Of a stretch of 64,000 nt of DNA, positions 17,392 through 26,561 are shown piece after piece. A program made the translations under genes and the position numbers. This stretch comes from Sphaerisporangium fuscum. GTDB taxonomy: Bacteria; Actinomycetota; Actinomycetes; Streptosporangiales; Streptosporangiaceae. Below the pieces are notes generated by a model. It did no database searches. It was given only the letters and a program-made list of their open reading frames with translations, and was not told the origin of the DNA. Position 1 is the first letter of the stretch. Each line of letters starts with the position of its first letter. The stretch spans positions 1-64,000 of the forward strand of contig NZ_JAHDTF010000009.1 of the NCBI RefSeq assembly GCF_018531465.1. The letters run 5' to 3'.

Positions 17392-18302
17392 CGCAGTTCC
17401 CTTCCGGTGAGCTCGAGGAAGACGTCTTCGAGGGTGCGGCGCTCGACGCTGAGGTCGTCGGTGGTGACGCCCTCGGCGGCGCACCAGGCGGTGACGGTGC
17501 CGAGGAGCTCGGGGCCGACGTGGCCCTCGATGACGTAATGGCCGCTCGGCGACTCCTTGGCGGTGCTGCCCGTGGGCAGCGCGGTCAGCAGCTCGTCGAG
17601 GTCGAGGCCGGGCCTGGCGCGGAAGCGCAGCTGCCGCTCGGCGCCGGTGAGCCCCTGCGGGCTGCCCTGGGCGACGACGGTGCCGCGGTCGATGATCACG
17701 ACCTTGTCGGCGAGCTTCTCCGCCTCGTCCATGTGGTGGGTGGTCAGGACGACCGACACGCCCCGGGCGCGCAGCTCGCCGACGACGTCCCAGCAGGCGT
17801 GGCGGGCCTGCGGGTCGAGGCCGGCCGTCGGCTCGTCGAGGAAGACGAGCTCGGGGCGGCCGACGACGGCGGCGGCGAGCGACAGGCGCTGCTGCTGGCC
17901 TCCCGACAGGCGGCGATAGGGGGTGCGGGCGTGGTCGGCGAGGCCCAGCCGTTCGAGCAGGGCGCCGGGGTCGAGGGGAGAGGCGTGGAAGCGGGAGACC
18001 AGCCGCAGCCACTCACCCGCGCGGATCGCCGGCGGCACCCCGCCGGACTGCAGCATCACGCCCACCCGCGGCTTGAGCTCGGCCGCCTGGCGGACGGGGT
18101 CGAGGCCGAGGACGGACACCTCGCCGCCGTCGGCCTTCCGGAACCCCTCGCAGATCTCGATGGTGGAGGTCTTCCCCGCGCCGTTGGGGCCGAGGATCGC
18201 GGTGACGGCACCGCGATCGGCGGTCAACGTCAGGCCGTTGATCGCGACGGTGCGGCCGTATCGCTTGACCAGGTCGGTGACCGCGACGGCGGGGGCTTCC
18301 AT
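17388..18302 (-). CDS. ABC efflux ATP-binding protein, DrrA/CcmA-like
   Basis: A 304-residue cytosolic ATPase of the antibiotic-efflux type. Walker A GPNGAGKTS, signature LSGGQQQRLSLAAAVV, Walker B LVFLDEPTAGLDPQ and the switch His in LTTHHMDEAEKL are intact. The C-terminal DLSVERRTLEDVFLELTGRE is the typical DrrA ending. ATG 18302 gives the canonical N-terminus; upstream frame extension is GC-rich noise. It is the first gene of a two-gene operon, with its stop inside the permease start. Confidence 0.92.
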   Translation of the reverse strand: MEAPAVAVTDLVKRYGRTVAINGLTLTADRGAVTAILGPNGAGKTSTIEICEGFRKADGGEVSVLGLDPVRQAAELKPRVGVMLQSGGVPPAIRAGEWLRLVSRFHASPLDPGALLERLGLADHARTPYRRLSGGQQQRLSLAAAVVGRPELVFLDEPTAGLDPQARHACWDVVGELRARGVSVVLTTHHMDEAEKLADKVVIIDRGTVVAQGSPQGLTGAERQLRFRARPGLDLDELLTALPTGSTAKESPSGHYVIEGHVGPELLGTVTAWCAAEGVTTDDLSVERRTLEDVFLELTGRELR

Positions 18303-18536
18303 GCTGACGAGTTTAGGGACCGCCGTGTGTGGTTCCTTCGCCGGACCTCGGGCTCGGCGTCGGGGGCCGGTAAAGGTTGGGAGCGTCTCCTCCCAAGTGG
18401 GGCGTCCGGCCCGGGTCCGGACGCCCGCCGCGTGTGAGGCTGGCCCCGTCCCCACCGCCCGAGGCGGCCGCGGCGCGAGCCCTCCGGCGCGTCCCGGCGA
18501 GCGGGACAGCGCGACGACGCCGTCGAGGAGGCCCGC

Positions 18537-19391
18537 ATGCCCGCCCGTACCGGTTACAAGCCCGGCATGCCCTGCTGGGCCGACCTGTCCAGTGCCGACC
18601 TCGCCGTCTCCGTGGCCTTCTACGAGGGCCTGTTCGGCTGGCGCGCCGAGTTCGATCCGCGCCCGGAGGCCGGGGGGTACGGGTACTTCCGGCAGCGGGA
18701 CAAGCTGGTGGCCGGGATCGCCCTGGCGTTCGACCGGGCCAGGCCCTCGGCGTGGAACGCCTACATCGCGGCCGACGACGCCGAGCCGGTCGCCCTGAAG
18801 GTCAAGGAGGCGGGCGGGCACGTGGTCACCGGCCCCGTCCAGGTCTTCGACGAGGGCACCATGGCGGTCTTCCGCGACCCGTCCGGGGCGGCCTTCATGG
18901 TGTGGCAGGCGGGCAGGCACCACGGCGCGCAGCTGGTCGACGAGCCGGTCGCGCTCTGTCGGCTCCACCTCGACACCCGCGACCCGATGGCGGCCAGGTC
19001 GTTCTACCCCGCCGTCTTCGGCTGGGGCTCCCGCACCTCGCCGGACGGCCGGTACACCGAGTGGCTGGCCGACGGCCGCCCCGTGGCCGGCATGCCGACC
19101 CAGCCCGGCCCGCCGGCGTCGGCCCCGGAGGCCCACGCCGGTGCGATCGCCCCAGAGGCCCGTACCGGGTCCGCCGTCCCGGAGGCCGGCACCGGGGCGG
19201 TCGCCGCCCCGGACGCGCGGTGGCTGGTCTGCTTCGCCGTCGCCGACTGCGACGCGACCTCCGCCCTCGCCGAGCCGTGGGGCGGCGGTGTGCTGCGCCC
19301 CCCGTCGGACCTCCCCATAGGGCGCCTCGCCGTCCTCGCCGACCCGCACGACGCCTCCTTCGCCGTGGTCACCCCGAGATCCCCCAGGTGA
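18537..19391 (+). CDS. Two-domain VOC (glyoxalase/bleomycin resistance fold) protein
   Basis: A 284-residue protein made of two vicinal-oxygen-chelate modules, residues about 10-120 (CWADLSSADLAVSVAFYEGL, FRDPSGAAFMVWQ) and about 140-280 (LHLDTRDPMAARSFYPAVFG, LADPHDASFAVV). Such tandem VOC proteins occur widely in actinomycetes, often annotated as hydroxylases, with function rarely known. The second module is interrupted by a Pro/Ala/Gly-rich linker made of three 9-residue repeats (DNA at 19122-19202). A GAGGAG site precedes the ATG. It is divergent from the ABC exporter. Confidence 0.85.
   Translation: MPARTGYKPGMPCWADLSSADLAVSVAFYEGLFGWRAEFDPRPEAGGYGYFRQRDKLVAGIALAFDRARPSAWNAYIAADDAEPVALKVKEAGGHVVTGPVQVFDEGTMAVFRDPSGAAFMVWQAGRHHGAQLVDEPVALCRLHLDTRDPMAARSFYPAVFGWGSRTSPDGRYTEWLADGRPVAGMPTQPGPPASAPEAHAGAIAPEARTGSAVPEAGTGAVAAPDARWLVCFAVADCDATSALAEPWGGGVLRPPSDLPIGRLAVLADPHDASFAVVTPRSPR
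19122..19202 (+). repeat. Three imperfect 27-bp tandem repeats inside the VOC gene
   Basis: Units at 19122-19148, 19149-19175 and 19176-19202 encode APEAHAGAI, APEARTGSA and VPEAGTGAV, followed by a partial APDAR. They keep the frame and lengthen a surface linker in the second VOC module. Expansion by slippage is the likely origin. Confidence 0.8.
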
Positions 19392-19522
19392 CCGCCCGCG
19401 CGCTCTGAGAGCAGGAGCGGGAAGAAAGTTCTTTATCTGGGAATTGGATGACCTTTACCCCTGTTGGTGTCCTCTTGGGCCCCTGAGGGCCGCTTGGCGT
19501 CGGGCGCTTGGGAGGGGACCGC

Positions 19523-20773
19523 ATGACCGTCGGCATGCCGCGAGACGAGACCGTGGCGGAGGCCGGAACGGCCGTGGCGGGACCCCGGCGCAGAGGGCTC
19601 CTGCTGCTCGTCCTCGGCGCGCTGTCGGCGATCGGCCCGCTCTCGATCGACATGTACCTCCCGGCGCTGCCCGCCATCAGCGGCGAGATGCTCACCGGGG
19701 CCGCCCAGATCCAGCTGACCCTGACCGCCTGCCTGGTCGGGGTGTCGGTGGGCCAGTTGGTGGCCGGGCCGGTGAGCGACGTGCGGGGACGGCGGGGCCC
19801 GCTCATCGCGGGCGTCGGCGCCTACGCGCTGACCTCGCTGCTGTGCGCCTTCGCCCCCTCGGTCGAGGCCCTGGTCGCGCTGCGCCTGCTCCAGGGACTC
19901 GCGGGCGGCGCCGCGCTGGTGATCGTCCGCGCCGTGGTGCGCGATCTGTACGACGGGCCCGCGATCACCCGGATCTTCGCCACGCTGATGCTGGTCAGCG
20001 GCCTGGCGCCCATCATCGCCCCCATCGCGGGGGCGCAACTGCTCGCCGTGACCTCCTGGCGGGGGATCTTCGTGACGCTCAGCGTCGCCGGCCTCCTCCT
20101 GCTCCTCGCCGTGCTCGCCGTGGTGCGCGAGACCCTTCCTCCCGGGGACCGGGACGGCGGAGGGCTGCGGCACACCCTCGCGACGTTCGCGCTGCTGCTG
20201 CGTGACCGGTCGTTCATGGCGGCCGCGATGGCGGGCGGCCTCGGTTTCGCCGCCATGTTCGGCTACATCTCCGGCTCGCCGTTCGTCCTGCAGCAGATCT
20301 ACGGGGTGAGCCCCGCGGGCTTCTCACTGATCTTCGCCGCCAACGCGCTCGGCCTCACGCTGATGGCCCAGGTCGGCGGCCGGCTGGCCGGCCGGGTGTC
20401 CGCCGGACGGCTCGTGCTCAGCGGGCTGCTGGTCAGCTTCGCGTCGGCGGCCGTGCTGACGGCCGCGGTCGTCGCCCACCTCGGGGTGGCCACCGTGGTG
20501 GCCTCGCTGTTCGCGATGATGTGCGGGATGGGCCTGTCGATCCCGGGCTCGGGCGCGCTCGCGCTGGCCGGGCAGCCGCCCCAGGTCGCGGGCAGCGCCT
20601 CGGCGCTGCTCGGCCTGCTGCAGTTCCTGCTCGGCGGTGTCGCCGCGCCGCTCGCCGGGCTCGGCGGCTCGGGCACGGCGCTGCCGATGGCCGTGGTGAT
20701 GACGGGGCTCTCGGTCGTGGCCCTGGTGGCGTTCCTGGCGCTGAGCCGGGGACGGGTGGCGGAGGCGGCTTGA
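19523..20773 (+). CDS. MFS multidrug exporter, Bcr/CflA family
   Basis: A 416-residue major facilitator protein with 12 predicted membrane helices. The signature ALSAIGPLSIDMYLPALP of the Bcr/CflA drug-resistance group opens helix 1, followed by the motif-A-like loop GPVSDVRGRRGP and the helix-5 motif with RLLQGLAGGAALVIVRAVVRD. ATG 19523 follows a strong GGGAGGGGA site, whereas an upstream TTG lies inside that site. Likely substrates are drugs such as bicyclomycin-like or chloramphenicol-like compounds, or a cell metabolite; sequence alone does not decide. Confidence 0.9.
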   Translation: MTVGMPRDETVAEAGTAVAGPRRRGLLLLVLGALSAIGPLSIDMYLPALPAISGEMLTGAAQIQLTLTACLVGVSVGQLVAGPVSDVRGRRGPLIAGVGAYALTSLLCAFAPSVEALVALRLLQGLAGGAALVIVRAVVRDLYDGPAITRIFATLMLVSGLAPIIAPIAGAQLLAVTSWRGIFVTLSVAGLLLLLAVLAVVRETLPPGDRDGGGLRHTLATFALLLRDRSFMAAAMAGGLGFAAMFGYISGSPFVLQQIYGVSPAGFSLIFAANALGLTLMAQVGGRLAGRVSAGRLVLSGLLVSFASAAVLTAAVVAHLGVATVVASLFAMMCGMGLSIPGSGALALAGQPPQVAGSASALLGLLQFLLGGVAAPLAGLGGSGTALPMAVVMTGLSVVALVAFLALSRGRVAEAA

Positions 20774-20795
20774 TCGGCGTCGACGTTTCTCCTGC

Positions 20796-20814
20796 TTAGG
20801 TAAGCCTTTCCTAC
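20796..20814. promoter_or_regulatory. Candidate IdeR/DmdR (DtxR-family) iron box upstream of sufR
   Basis: The 19 bases TTAGGTAAGCCTTTCCTAC match the classical iron-box consensus TTAGGTTAGCCTAACCTAA at 15 of 19 positions by direct comparison. It lies about 70-90 bp upstream of the sufR start and just after the end of the MFS gene, where the suf promoter should be. This suggests iron-dependent control of the Fe-S assembly operon. Confidence 0.6.
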
Positions 20815-20840
20815 GTGACCAAGGCCATGTGGGGTGCCCC

Positions 20841-20888
20841 CACATCAGGTTGTGTCTCGGGAAGGAATTACGGCACACTGATGTTGTG
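20841..20888. promoter_or_regulatory. Two CACA/TGTG inverted elements, candidate SufR operators
   Basis: CACA-TCAGGT-TGTG occupies 20841-20854, and CACA-CTGATGT-TGTG occupies 20874-20888, the latter overlapping the GTG start of sufR. The paired, related elements around the expected transcription start suit autorepression by SufR. The match to any experimentally defined SufR site is not established here. Confidence 0.45.
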
Positions 20889-21683
20889 AAAAACGTGGCT
20901 GGGATTACGCAGGCCGAGAAGGGCGCGGAGCGCGGCACACGCGCACGCGTCGCTCGGCTGATCCTGGAGCACGGCCCGATCAACGCCGCCGCCCTCGGCG
21001 AACGGCTCGGGTTGACACCGGCGGCGGTGCGTCGCCACCTCGACGCGTTGCTCGCCGAGGGCATGATAGAGCCTCGAACGGGACGGCCACGCGGCCAGCG
21101 GGGGCGCGGACGGCCGGCGAAGCTGTTCGTGATCACCGACGCCGGGCGCAGCGCCTTCGTGCACGCCTACGACGGCCTCGCCGGGAGCGCCCTGCGCTTC
21201 CTGGCCGAGCGCGCCGGGGCGGAGGCGGTCGCCGACTTCGCCCGATCCCAGGTGAGCGGCCTGGTGAAGCGCCTCGCGCCCCTCATGCGCGAGGTGCCCG
21301 CCGACCAGCGGGTGCGCGTGCTGGCCGAGGCCCTGACGGCCGACGGCTACGCCGCCTCGGCCAGCCAGGCCAAGTCGGGCGGAGAGCAGCTCTGCCAGCA
21401 CCACTGCCCGGTCGCGCACGTCGCCGCGGAGTTCCCGCAGCTGTGCGAGGCCGAGACCGAGGCGTTCGGGCAGCTGCTCGGCACGCCGGTGCAGCGCCTG
21501 GCGACGATCGCCCACGGCGACGGGGTGTGCACGACTCATGTGAGTCCGCGCGCCCTCACATCACAGAGGAACGCGCCGCCGCACTCCAGGCGGAGCGCGA
21601 ACCAAGCCACGTCAGACAGCTCCGACGTGACGATAAGCACTTCGCGGCAAGCGATTGAGACGAGCAAGGAGACCGGAAGGTGA
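20886..21683 (+). CDS. sufR: SufR-type Fe-S-sensing transcriptional repressor
   Basis: A 265-residue regulator. The N-terminal winged helix ([21 protein letters not shown]) is followed by an RG-rich wing and a C-terminal half carrying four cysteines, Cys170, Cys174, Cys187 and Cys215. The [20 protein letters not shown] spacing is the cluster-ligand pattern of SufR proteins, which repress suf genes when holding a [4Fe-4S] cluster. The GTG at 20886 begins MKNVAG; a nearer ATG leads to a stop at once. About 45 residues follow the last Cys, a longer and less conserved-looking tail than expected. The stop overlaps the sufB start by four bases. Confidence 0.92.
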   Translation: MKNVAGITQAEKGAERGTRARVARLILEHGPINAAALGERLGLTPAAVRRHLDALLAEGMIEPRTGRPRGQRGRGRPAKLFVITDAGRSAFVHAYDGLAGSALRFLAERAGAEAVADFARSQVSGLVKRLAPLMREVPADQRVRVLAEALTADGYAASASQAKSGGEQLCQHHCPVAHVAAEFPQLCEAETEAFGQLLGTPVQRLATIAHGDGVCTTHVSPRALTSQRNAPPHSRRSANQATSDSSDVTISTSRQAIETSKETGR

Positions 21684-23092
21684 CTGTCACCGACCGCCCG
21701 GAGCTTGAAGGCCTCGGGAGTTACAAGTTCGGCTGGGCCGACCCCGACGTGGCCGGCGCCACGGCGCGCCGAGGCCTCTCCGAGGAGGTCGTGCGCAACA
21801 TCTCCGCGCTGAAGGACGAGCCGGAGTGGATGCTCGACCTGCGCCTGAAGGGACTTCGGCTCTTCGGTAAGAAGCCCCTGCCGACCTGGGGGTCCGACCT
21901 CACCGGCATCGACTTCGACAACATCAAGTACTTCGTGCGCTCCACCGAGAAGCAGGCCGCCTCCTGGGACGAGCTCCCGGCCGACATCAAGTCGACCTAC
22001 GACAAGCTCGGCATCCCCGAGGCCGAGAAGCAGCGCCTGATCGCGGGCGTCGCCGCCCAGTACGAGTCCGAGGTCGTCTACCACAAGATCCGTGAGGACC
22101 TCGAGGAGAAGGGCGTCATCTTCCTCGACACCGACACGGGCCTGAAGGAGCACCCCGAGCTCTTCAAGGAGTACTTCGGGTCGGTCATCCCCGTGGGCGA
22201 CAACAAGTTCGCCTCGCTCAACACCGCCGTGTGGTCGGGCGGGTCGTTCATCTACGTGCCGCCGAACGTCCACGTCGAGATCCCGCTGCAGGCCTACTTC
22301 CGGATCAACACCGAGAACATGGGCCAGTTCGAGCGCACCCTGATCATCGTCGACGAGGGCTCCTACGTCCACTACGTCGAGGGCTGCACCGCGCCGATCT
22401 ACTCCTCCGACTCGCTGCACAGCGCGGTCGTGGAGATCATCGTGAAGAAGAACGCCCGCTGCCGTTACACGACCATCCAGAACTGGTCGAACAACGTCTA
22501 CAACCTGGTCACCAAGCGCGCCGTCGCCTACGAGGGCGCCACCATGGAGTGGATCGACGGCAACATCGGCTCTAAGGTCACGATGAAGTACCCGGCCGTC
22601 TACCTCATGGGCGAGCACGCCAAGGGCGAGACCCTGAGCGTCGCCTTCGCCGGTGAGGGCCAGCACCAGGACGCCGGCGCCAAGATGGTGCACCTCGCGC
22701 CGAAGACCTCCTCGACGATCGTCTCCAAGTCGGTCGCCCGGGGCGGCGGCCGCACGTCCTACCGCGGCCTGGTCCAGATCGAGGAGGGCGCGGCCGGCTC
22801 GGCGTCGACCGTCAAGTGCGACGCCCTGCTCATCGACCAGATCAGCCGCTCCGACACCTACCCCTACGTCGACGTCCGCGAGGACGACGTCTCCATGGGC
22901 CACGAGGCCACGGTCTCCAAGGTGTCGGAGGACCAGCTGTTCTACCTCATGAGCCGCGGCCTCAACGAGGACGAGGCCATGGCGATGATCGTGCGCGGCT
23001 TCGTGGAGCCCATCGCCCGCGAGCTGCCGATGGAGTACGCCCTGGAGCTCAACCGCCTGATCGAGCTGCAGATGGAAGGAGCGGTGGGCTGA
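21680..23092 (+). CDS. sufB: Fe-S cluster scaffold protein SufB
   Basis: A 470-residue core component of the SUF scaffold SufBCD, which builds iron-sulfur clusters in the cytosol. Family hallmarks are [15 protein letters not shown] near the N-terminus, [39 protein letters not shown], and the C-terminal [20 protein letters not shown] with [20 protein letters not shown]. The GTG start overlaps the sufR stop. Length is normal and no insertion such as the intein found in some mycobacterial SufB proteins is present. Confidence 0.97.
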   Translation: MTVTDRPELEGLGSYKFGWADPDVAGATARRGLSEEVVRNISALKDEPEWMLDLRLKGLRLFGKKPLPTWGSDLTGIDFDNIKYFVRSTEKQAASWDELPADIKSTYDKLGIPEAEKQRLIAGVAAQYESEVVYHKIREDLEEKGVIFLDTDTGLKEHPELFKEYFGSVIPVGDNKFASLNTAVWSGGSFIYVPPNVHVEIPLQAYFRINTENMGQFERTLIIVDEGSYVHYVEGCTAPIYSSDSLHSAVVEIIVKKNARCRYTTIQNWSNNVYNLVTKRAVAYEGATMEWIDGNIGSKVTMKYPAVYLMGEHAKGETLSVAFAGEGQHQDAGAKMVHLAPKTSSTIVSKSVARGGGRTSYRGLVQIEEGAAGSASTVKCDALLIDQISRSDTYPYVDVREDDVSMGHEATVSKVSEDQLFYLMSRGLNEDEAMAMIVRGFVEPIARELPMEYALELNRLIELQMEGAVG

Positions 23093-23094
23093 CC

Positions 23095-24216
23095 ATGGGC
23101 CTCGACACCAAGCCCCTCTCCACCCTGCACGGCAGGTCGTCCTACAAGCTGGAGGACTTCCCCGTCCCCAGCGGGCGCGAGGAGATGTGGCGCTTCACGC
23201 CCCTCTCGCGCCTTCGGGGGCTGCACGACGGCACGGCCAAGCCGTCCGGCGAGATCCTCGTCGAGGTGCACCCCGCGCCCGAGGTCTCGGTCGAGACCGT
23301 CGGCCGTGACGACTCCCGCCTCGGCAAGGCGTACGTTCCGACCGACCGCGTGAGCGTGCAGGCCTTCACCTCCTTCGAGAAGGCCACCGTGATCACGGTG
23401 CCGAAGGAGGCCGTCGCCTCCAAGCCCACCGTGGTCAACCTCCGCGGCACGGGCACCGGCACGGCGTACGGCCACATCGTGGTCGCCGTCGAGCCGCTCG
23501 CCGAGGCCGTCGTGGTCCTCGACCACCAGGGCAGCGCGGTCTACGCCGACAACATCGAGTTCGTCGTCGGCGACGGCGCCACGCTCAAGGTCGTCAGCCT
23601 GCAGGACTGGGACGACGACGCCGTGCACGTCTCCCACCACCACGCCCAGCTCGGCAAGGACGCCACGTTCAAGAGCTTCGTGGTGACCCTCGGCGGCGAC
23701 CTCGTGCGCCTGTCGCCGTCGGTGGCCTACACCGGGCGCGGCGGCGACGCCGACCTGAGCGGCATCTACTTCGTCGACGCCGGCCAGCACCTCGAGCACC
23801 GCCTGCTGGTCGACCACAACGTGCCCGACTGCCGCAGCAACGTCGACTACCGCGGCGCGCTGCAGGGCGACGACGCGCACGCCGTGTGGATCGGCGACGT
23901 GATCATCCGGGTCGAGGCCACCGGCACCGACACCTACGAGCTCAACCGCAACCTGATCCTCACCGACGGCGCCCGCGCCGACTCGGTGCCGAACCTCGAG
24001 ATCCTCACCGGTGAGGTCGCGGGGGCGGGTCATGCCTCGGCGTCGGGCCGGCTCGACGACGAGCACACGTTCTATCTGCAGGCCCGCGGCATCCCGTACG
24101 ACGAGGCGCGCCGCCTGGTCGTGCGCGGCTTCTTCGCCCAGCTGATCCAGAAGATCGAGGTCGAGGAGATCCGCGACCGGGTGCTCACCGCGGTGGAGGC
24201 GGAGCTCGCCCGATGA
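23095..24216 (+). CDS. sufD: Fe-S cluster assembly protein SufD
   Basis: A 373-residue SufB paralogue that pairs with SufB and SufC. The N-terminus has the substrate-like GREEMWRFTPLSRLRGL. The beta-helix core holds EPLAEAVVVLDHQGSAVYAD and LEHRLLVDHNVPDCRSNVDY, and the C-terminus has AGHASASGRLDDEHTFYLQA followed by RGIPYDEARRLVVRGFF. The ATG is two bases after the sufB stop. It overlaps the ferredoxin gene by four bases (ATGA). Confidence 0.96.
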   Translation: MGLDTKPLSTLHGRSSYKLEDFPVPSGREEMWRFTPLSRLRGLHDGTAKPSGEILVEVHPAPEVSVETVGRDDSRLGKAYVPTDRVSVQAFTSFEKATVITVPKEAVASKPTVVNLRGTGTGTAYGHIVVAVEPLAEAVVVLDHQGSAVYADNIEFVVGDGATLKVVSLQDWDDDAVHVSHHHAQLGKDATFKSFVVTLGGDLVRLSPSVAYTGRGGDADLSGIYFVDAGQHLEHRLLVDHNVPDCRSNVDYRGALQGDDAHAVWIGDVIIRVEATGTDTYELNRNLILTDGARADSVPNLEILTGEVAGAGHASASGRLDDEHTFYLQARGIPYDEARRLVVRGFFAQLIQKIEVEEIRDRVLTAVEAELAR

Positions 24217-24551
24217 CGTTCGAGAAAGTCTGCTCTCTGACCGACATCCCCGACGGCGGCGTCGTCGGGGTCGAGGTCGAGGGCAAGCCGGTCGCGCTGG
24301 TGCGCGAGGACGGCGAGGTGTACGCCCTGCACGACGTCTGCTCGCACGCCGAGGTCAGGCTGAGCGAGGGCGAGGTGTACGACGGCACCCTTGAGTGCTG
24401 GCTGCACGGCTCGTGCTTCGACGTCCGCACGGGCAAGCCCACCGGGCCTCCGGCCACCAGGCCCGTCCCTGTCTACCGAGTGAAGCTCGAAGGCGACGAC
24501 GTGCTCGTCTCGCTCGACAGCGCCGAGAATGCCGAAAACCAGGAGTCTTGA
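24213..24551 (+). CDS. Rieske-type [2Fe-2S] ferredoxin of the suf operon
   Basis: A 112-residue small electron-transfer protein. The Rieske ligands are visible as CSHAEVRLSEG (Cys-x-His) and CWLHGSCFD (Cys-x-x-His). Small non-heme oxygenase-type ferredoxins of this kind regularly sit between sufD and sufC in actinobacteria and may supply electrons during cluster assembly; the role is inferred from place. It overlaps sufD by four bases and ends one base before the sufC start codon. Confidence 0.93.
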   Translation: MTFEKVCSLTDIPDGGVVGVEVEGKPVALVREDGEVYALHDVCSHAEVRLSEGEVYDGTLECWLHGSCFDVRTGKPTGPPATRPVPVYRVKLEGDDVLVSLDSAENAENQES

Positions 24552-24552
24552 A

Positions 24553-25299
24553 GTGTCCACCCTCGAAATTCGTGACCTGCATGTCGCCGTGGAGGACAAG
24601 GAGATCCTGCGCGGCGTCAACCTGACCGTCCGGGCGGGCGAGACCCATGCGCTCATGGGCCCGAACGGCTCGGGCAAGTCGACGCTCGCGTACGCGATCG
24701 CCGGCCACCCGAAGTACACCGTCACCTCCGGCACGGTCACCCTCGACGGCGAGGACGTCCTGTCCATGTCGGTCGACGAGCGCGCCCGCGCCGGCCTGTT
24801 CCTCGCCATGCAGTACCCCGTCGAGGTGCCCGGCGTCTCGGTGTCGAACTTCCTGCGCAGCGCCGTCACCGCCGTCCGCGGCGAGGCCCCCAAGCTGCGG
24901 GTGTTCACCAAGGAGCTGAAGGAGGGCATGGACGCCCTGGCCATCGACTCCGCCTTCGCCCAGCGCAACCTCAACGAGGGCTTCTCCGGCGGTGAGAAGA
25001 AGCGCCACGAGATCCTCCAGCTGGAGCTGCTCAAGCCGAAGGTCGCCATCCTCGACGAGACCGACTCCGGTCTCGACGTCGACGCCCTGCGCGTCGTCTC
25101 CGAGGGCGTCAACCGCTTCAGCGCCAGTGGGGAGACCGGCATCCTGCTGATCACCCACTACACCCGCATCCTGCGCTACGTGAAGCCCGACTTCGTCCAC
25201 GTCTTCGCGGGCGGCCGGATCGTCGAAGAGGGCGGGCCGGAGCTCGCCGACAAGCTCGAGGCCGAGGGCTACGAGCGCTACACCAAGGCGAATGCATGA
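24553..25299 (+). CDS. sufC: Fe-S cluster assembly ATPase SufC
   Basis: A 248-residue ABC-type ATPase that drives conformational change in SufBD. Walker A is GPNGSGKST, the signature is NEGFSGGEKKRHEILQ, and Walker B is AILDETDSGLDVDAL. The start is chosen at GTG 24553 because AGGAG lies seven bases upstream and the protein then begins STLEIRDLHVAVEDK as in other SufC. An ATG 24 bases earlier lies inside the ferredoxin gene. It overlaps sufS by four bases. Confidence 0.96.
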   Translation: MSTLEIRDLHVAVEDKEILRGVNLTVRAGETHALMGPNGSGKSTLAYAIAGHPKYTVTSGTVTLDGEDVLSMSVDERARAGLFLAMQYPVEVPGVSVSNFLRSAVTAVRGEAPKLRVFTKELKEGMDALAIDSAFAQRNLNEGFSGGEKKRHEILQLELLKPKVAILDETDSGLDVDALRVVSEGVNRFSASGETGILLITHYTRILRYVKPDFVHVFAGGRIVEEGGPELADKLEAEGYERYTKANA

Positions 25300-26558
25300 C
25301 CTACAGCACGTTCGACGTGGAGAGGATCCGGAAGGACTTCCCGATCCTCTCCCGTGAGCTGCCCGGCGGCAGGCCGCTGGTCTACCTCGACTCGGGCAAC
25401 TCCTCGCAGAAGCCCGCGCAGGTGATCAACACCATGCGCGACCACCTCGAGCAGCACTACAGCAACGTCGGGCGGGCCCTGCACGCGCTGGGCAGCGAGT
25501 CGACCGAGGCCTACGAGGGGGCGCGCGACAAGGTCGCGGCCTTCATCGGCGCGCCCAGCCGCGACGAGGTGGTCTTCACCAAGAACGCCTCCGAGGCGCT
25601 CAACCTCGTGGCCTACTCCTTCGGCAACCCGGCCTGCGACGACGAGCGGTTCAGGCTGGGCCCCGGCGACGAGATCGTGATCTCCGAGATGGAGCACCAC
25701 TCCAACATCGTGCCCTGGCAGCTGCTCGTGCAGCGCACCGGCGCGACGCTGCGGTGGTTCCCGGTCACCGACGAGGGCCGTCTGGACCTGTCCGGCCTGG
25801 ACGAGCTGGTGAACGAGCGCACCAAGATCGTCTCGATCGCGCACCAGTCGAACGTCCTCGGCACGGTCAACCCGGTCGCCGACGTCCTCGCCCGGGCCCG
25901 CCAGGTCGGCGCGCTGATGATGCTCGACGCCTCCCAGTCGGTGCCGCACCGCCCGGTCGACGTGACCGCGCTCGGGGTCGACTTCGTGGCCTTCACCGGC
26001 CACAAGATGCTCGGCCCGTCGGGCATCGGCGTGCTGTGGGGCCGCTACGACCTGCTGTCGGCCATGCCTCCGTTCCTCGGCGGCGGCGAGATGATCGAGG
26101 CGGTCTGGATGGACCACTCGACCTACGCCCCGGTGCCGCACAAGTTCGAGGCCGGCACGCCGCCGATCGTCGAGGCCATCGGGCTCGGCGCCGCCGTCGA
26201 CTACCTCACGTCGATCGGCATGGAGGAGATCCAGCGCCACGAGCACGAGCTCACGGTGTACGCCCTGAAGGCCCTCGGGGAGTTCCCCGGCCTGCGCATC
26301 ATCGGCCCGACCACGGCCGAGGACCGCGGCGGCATCGTGTCGTTCACGATCCCCGACGTGCACCCGCACGACGTCGGGCAGATCCTCGACGACACGTTCG
26401 GCGTGGCCGTGCGGGTGGGGCACCACTGCGCGCGCCCGCTGCACCTGCGCTTCGGAATACCCGCGACCACGCGGGCGTCTTTCTACTTGTACAACACCAC
26501 GGACGAGATCGACGCACTGGTCCGGGGCCTCCACCACGTCCAGAAGGTGTTCGGATAA
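25296..26558 (+). CDS. sufS: Cysteine desulfurase SufS
   Basis: A 420-residue PLP-dependent enzyme that takes sulfur from cysteine for cluster building. The PLP lysine is Lys237 in FTGHKMLGPSGIGVLWG, and the persulfide cysteine is Cys378 in RVGHHCARPLH, the class-II pattern that depends on SufU. The N-terminal YLDSGNSSQKP and the His in EMEHHSNIVPW are also present. The ATG overlaps the sufC stop. Confidence 0.97.
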   Translation: MTYSTFDVERIRKDFPILSRELPGGRPLVYLDSGNSSQKPAQVINTMRDHLEQHYSNVGRALHALGSESTEAYEGARDKVAAFIGAPSRDEVVFTKNASEALNLVAYSFGNPACDDERFRLGPGDEIVISEMEHHSNIVPWQLLVQRTGATLRWFPVTDEGRLDLSGLDELVNERTKIVSIAHQSNVLGTVNPVADVLARARQVGALMMLDASQSVPHRPVDVTALGVDFVAFTGHKMLGPSGIGVLWGRYDLLSAMPPFLGGGEMIEAVWMDHSTYAPVPHKFEAGTPPIVEAIGLGAAVDYLTSIGMEEIQRHEHELTVYALKALGEFPGLRIIGPTTAEDRGGIVSFTIPDVHPHDVGQILDDTFGVAVRVGHHCARPLHLRFGIPATTRASFYLYNTTDEIDALVRGLHHVQKVFG

Positions 26559-26561
26559 GAG

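Noticed and set aside
19422..19433. AAGAAAGTTCTT as a second copy of the LPMO promoter palindrome
   Set aside because: It resembles the site at 44769 but arm length and centre differ, and it precedes an unrelated drug exporter.
21680..23092. Intein in SufB
   Set aside because: The protein is 470 residues with continuous family motifs; no insertion is present.
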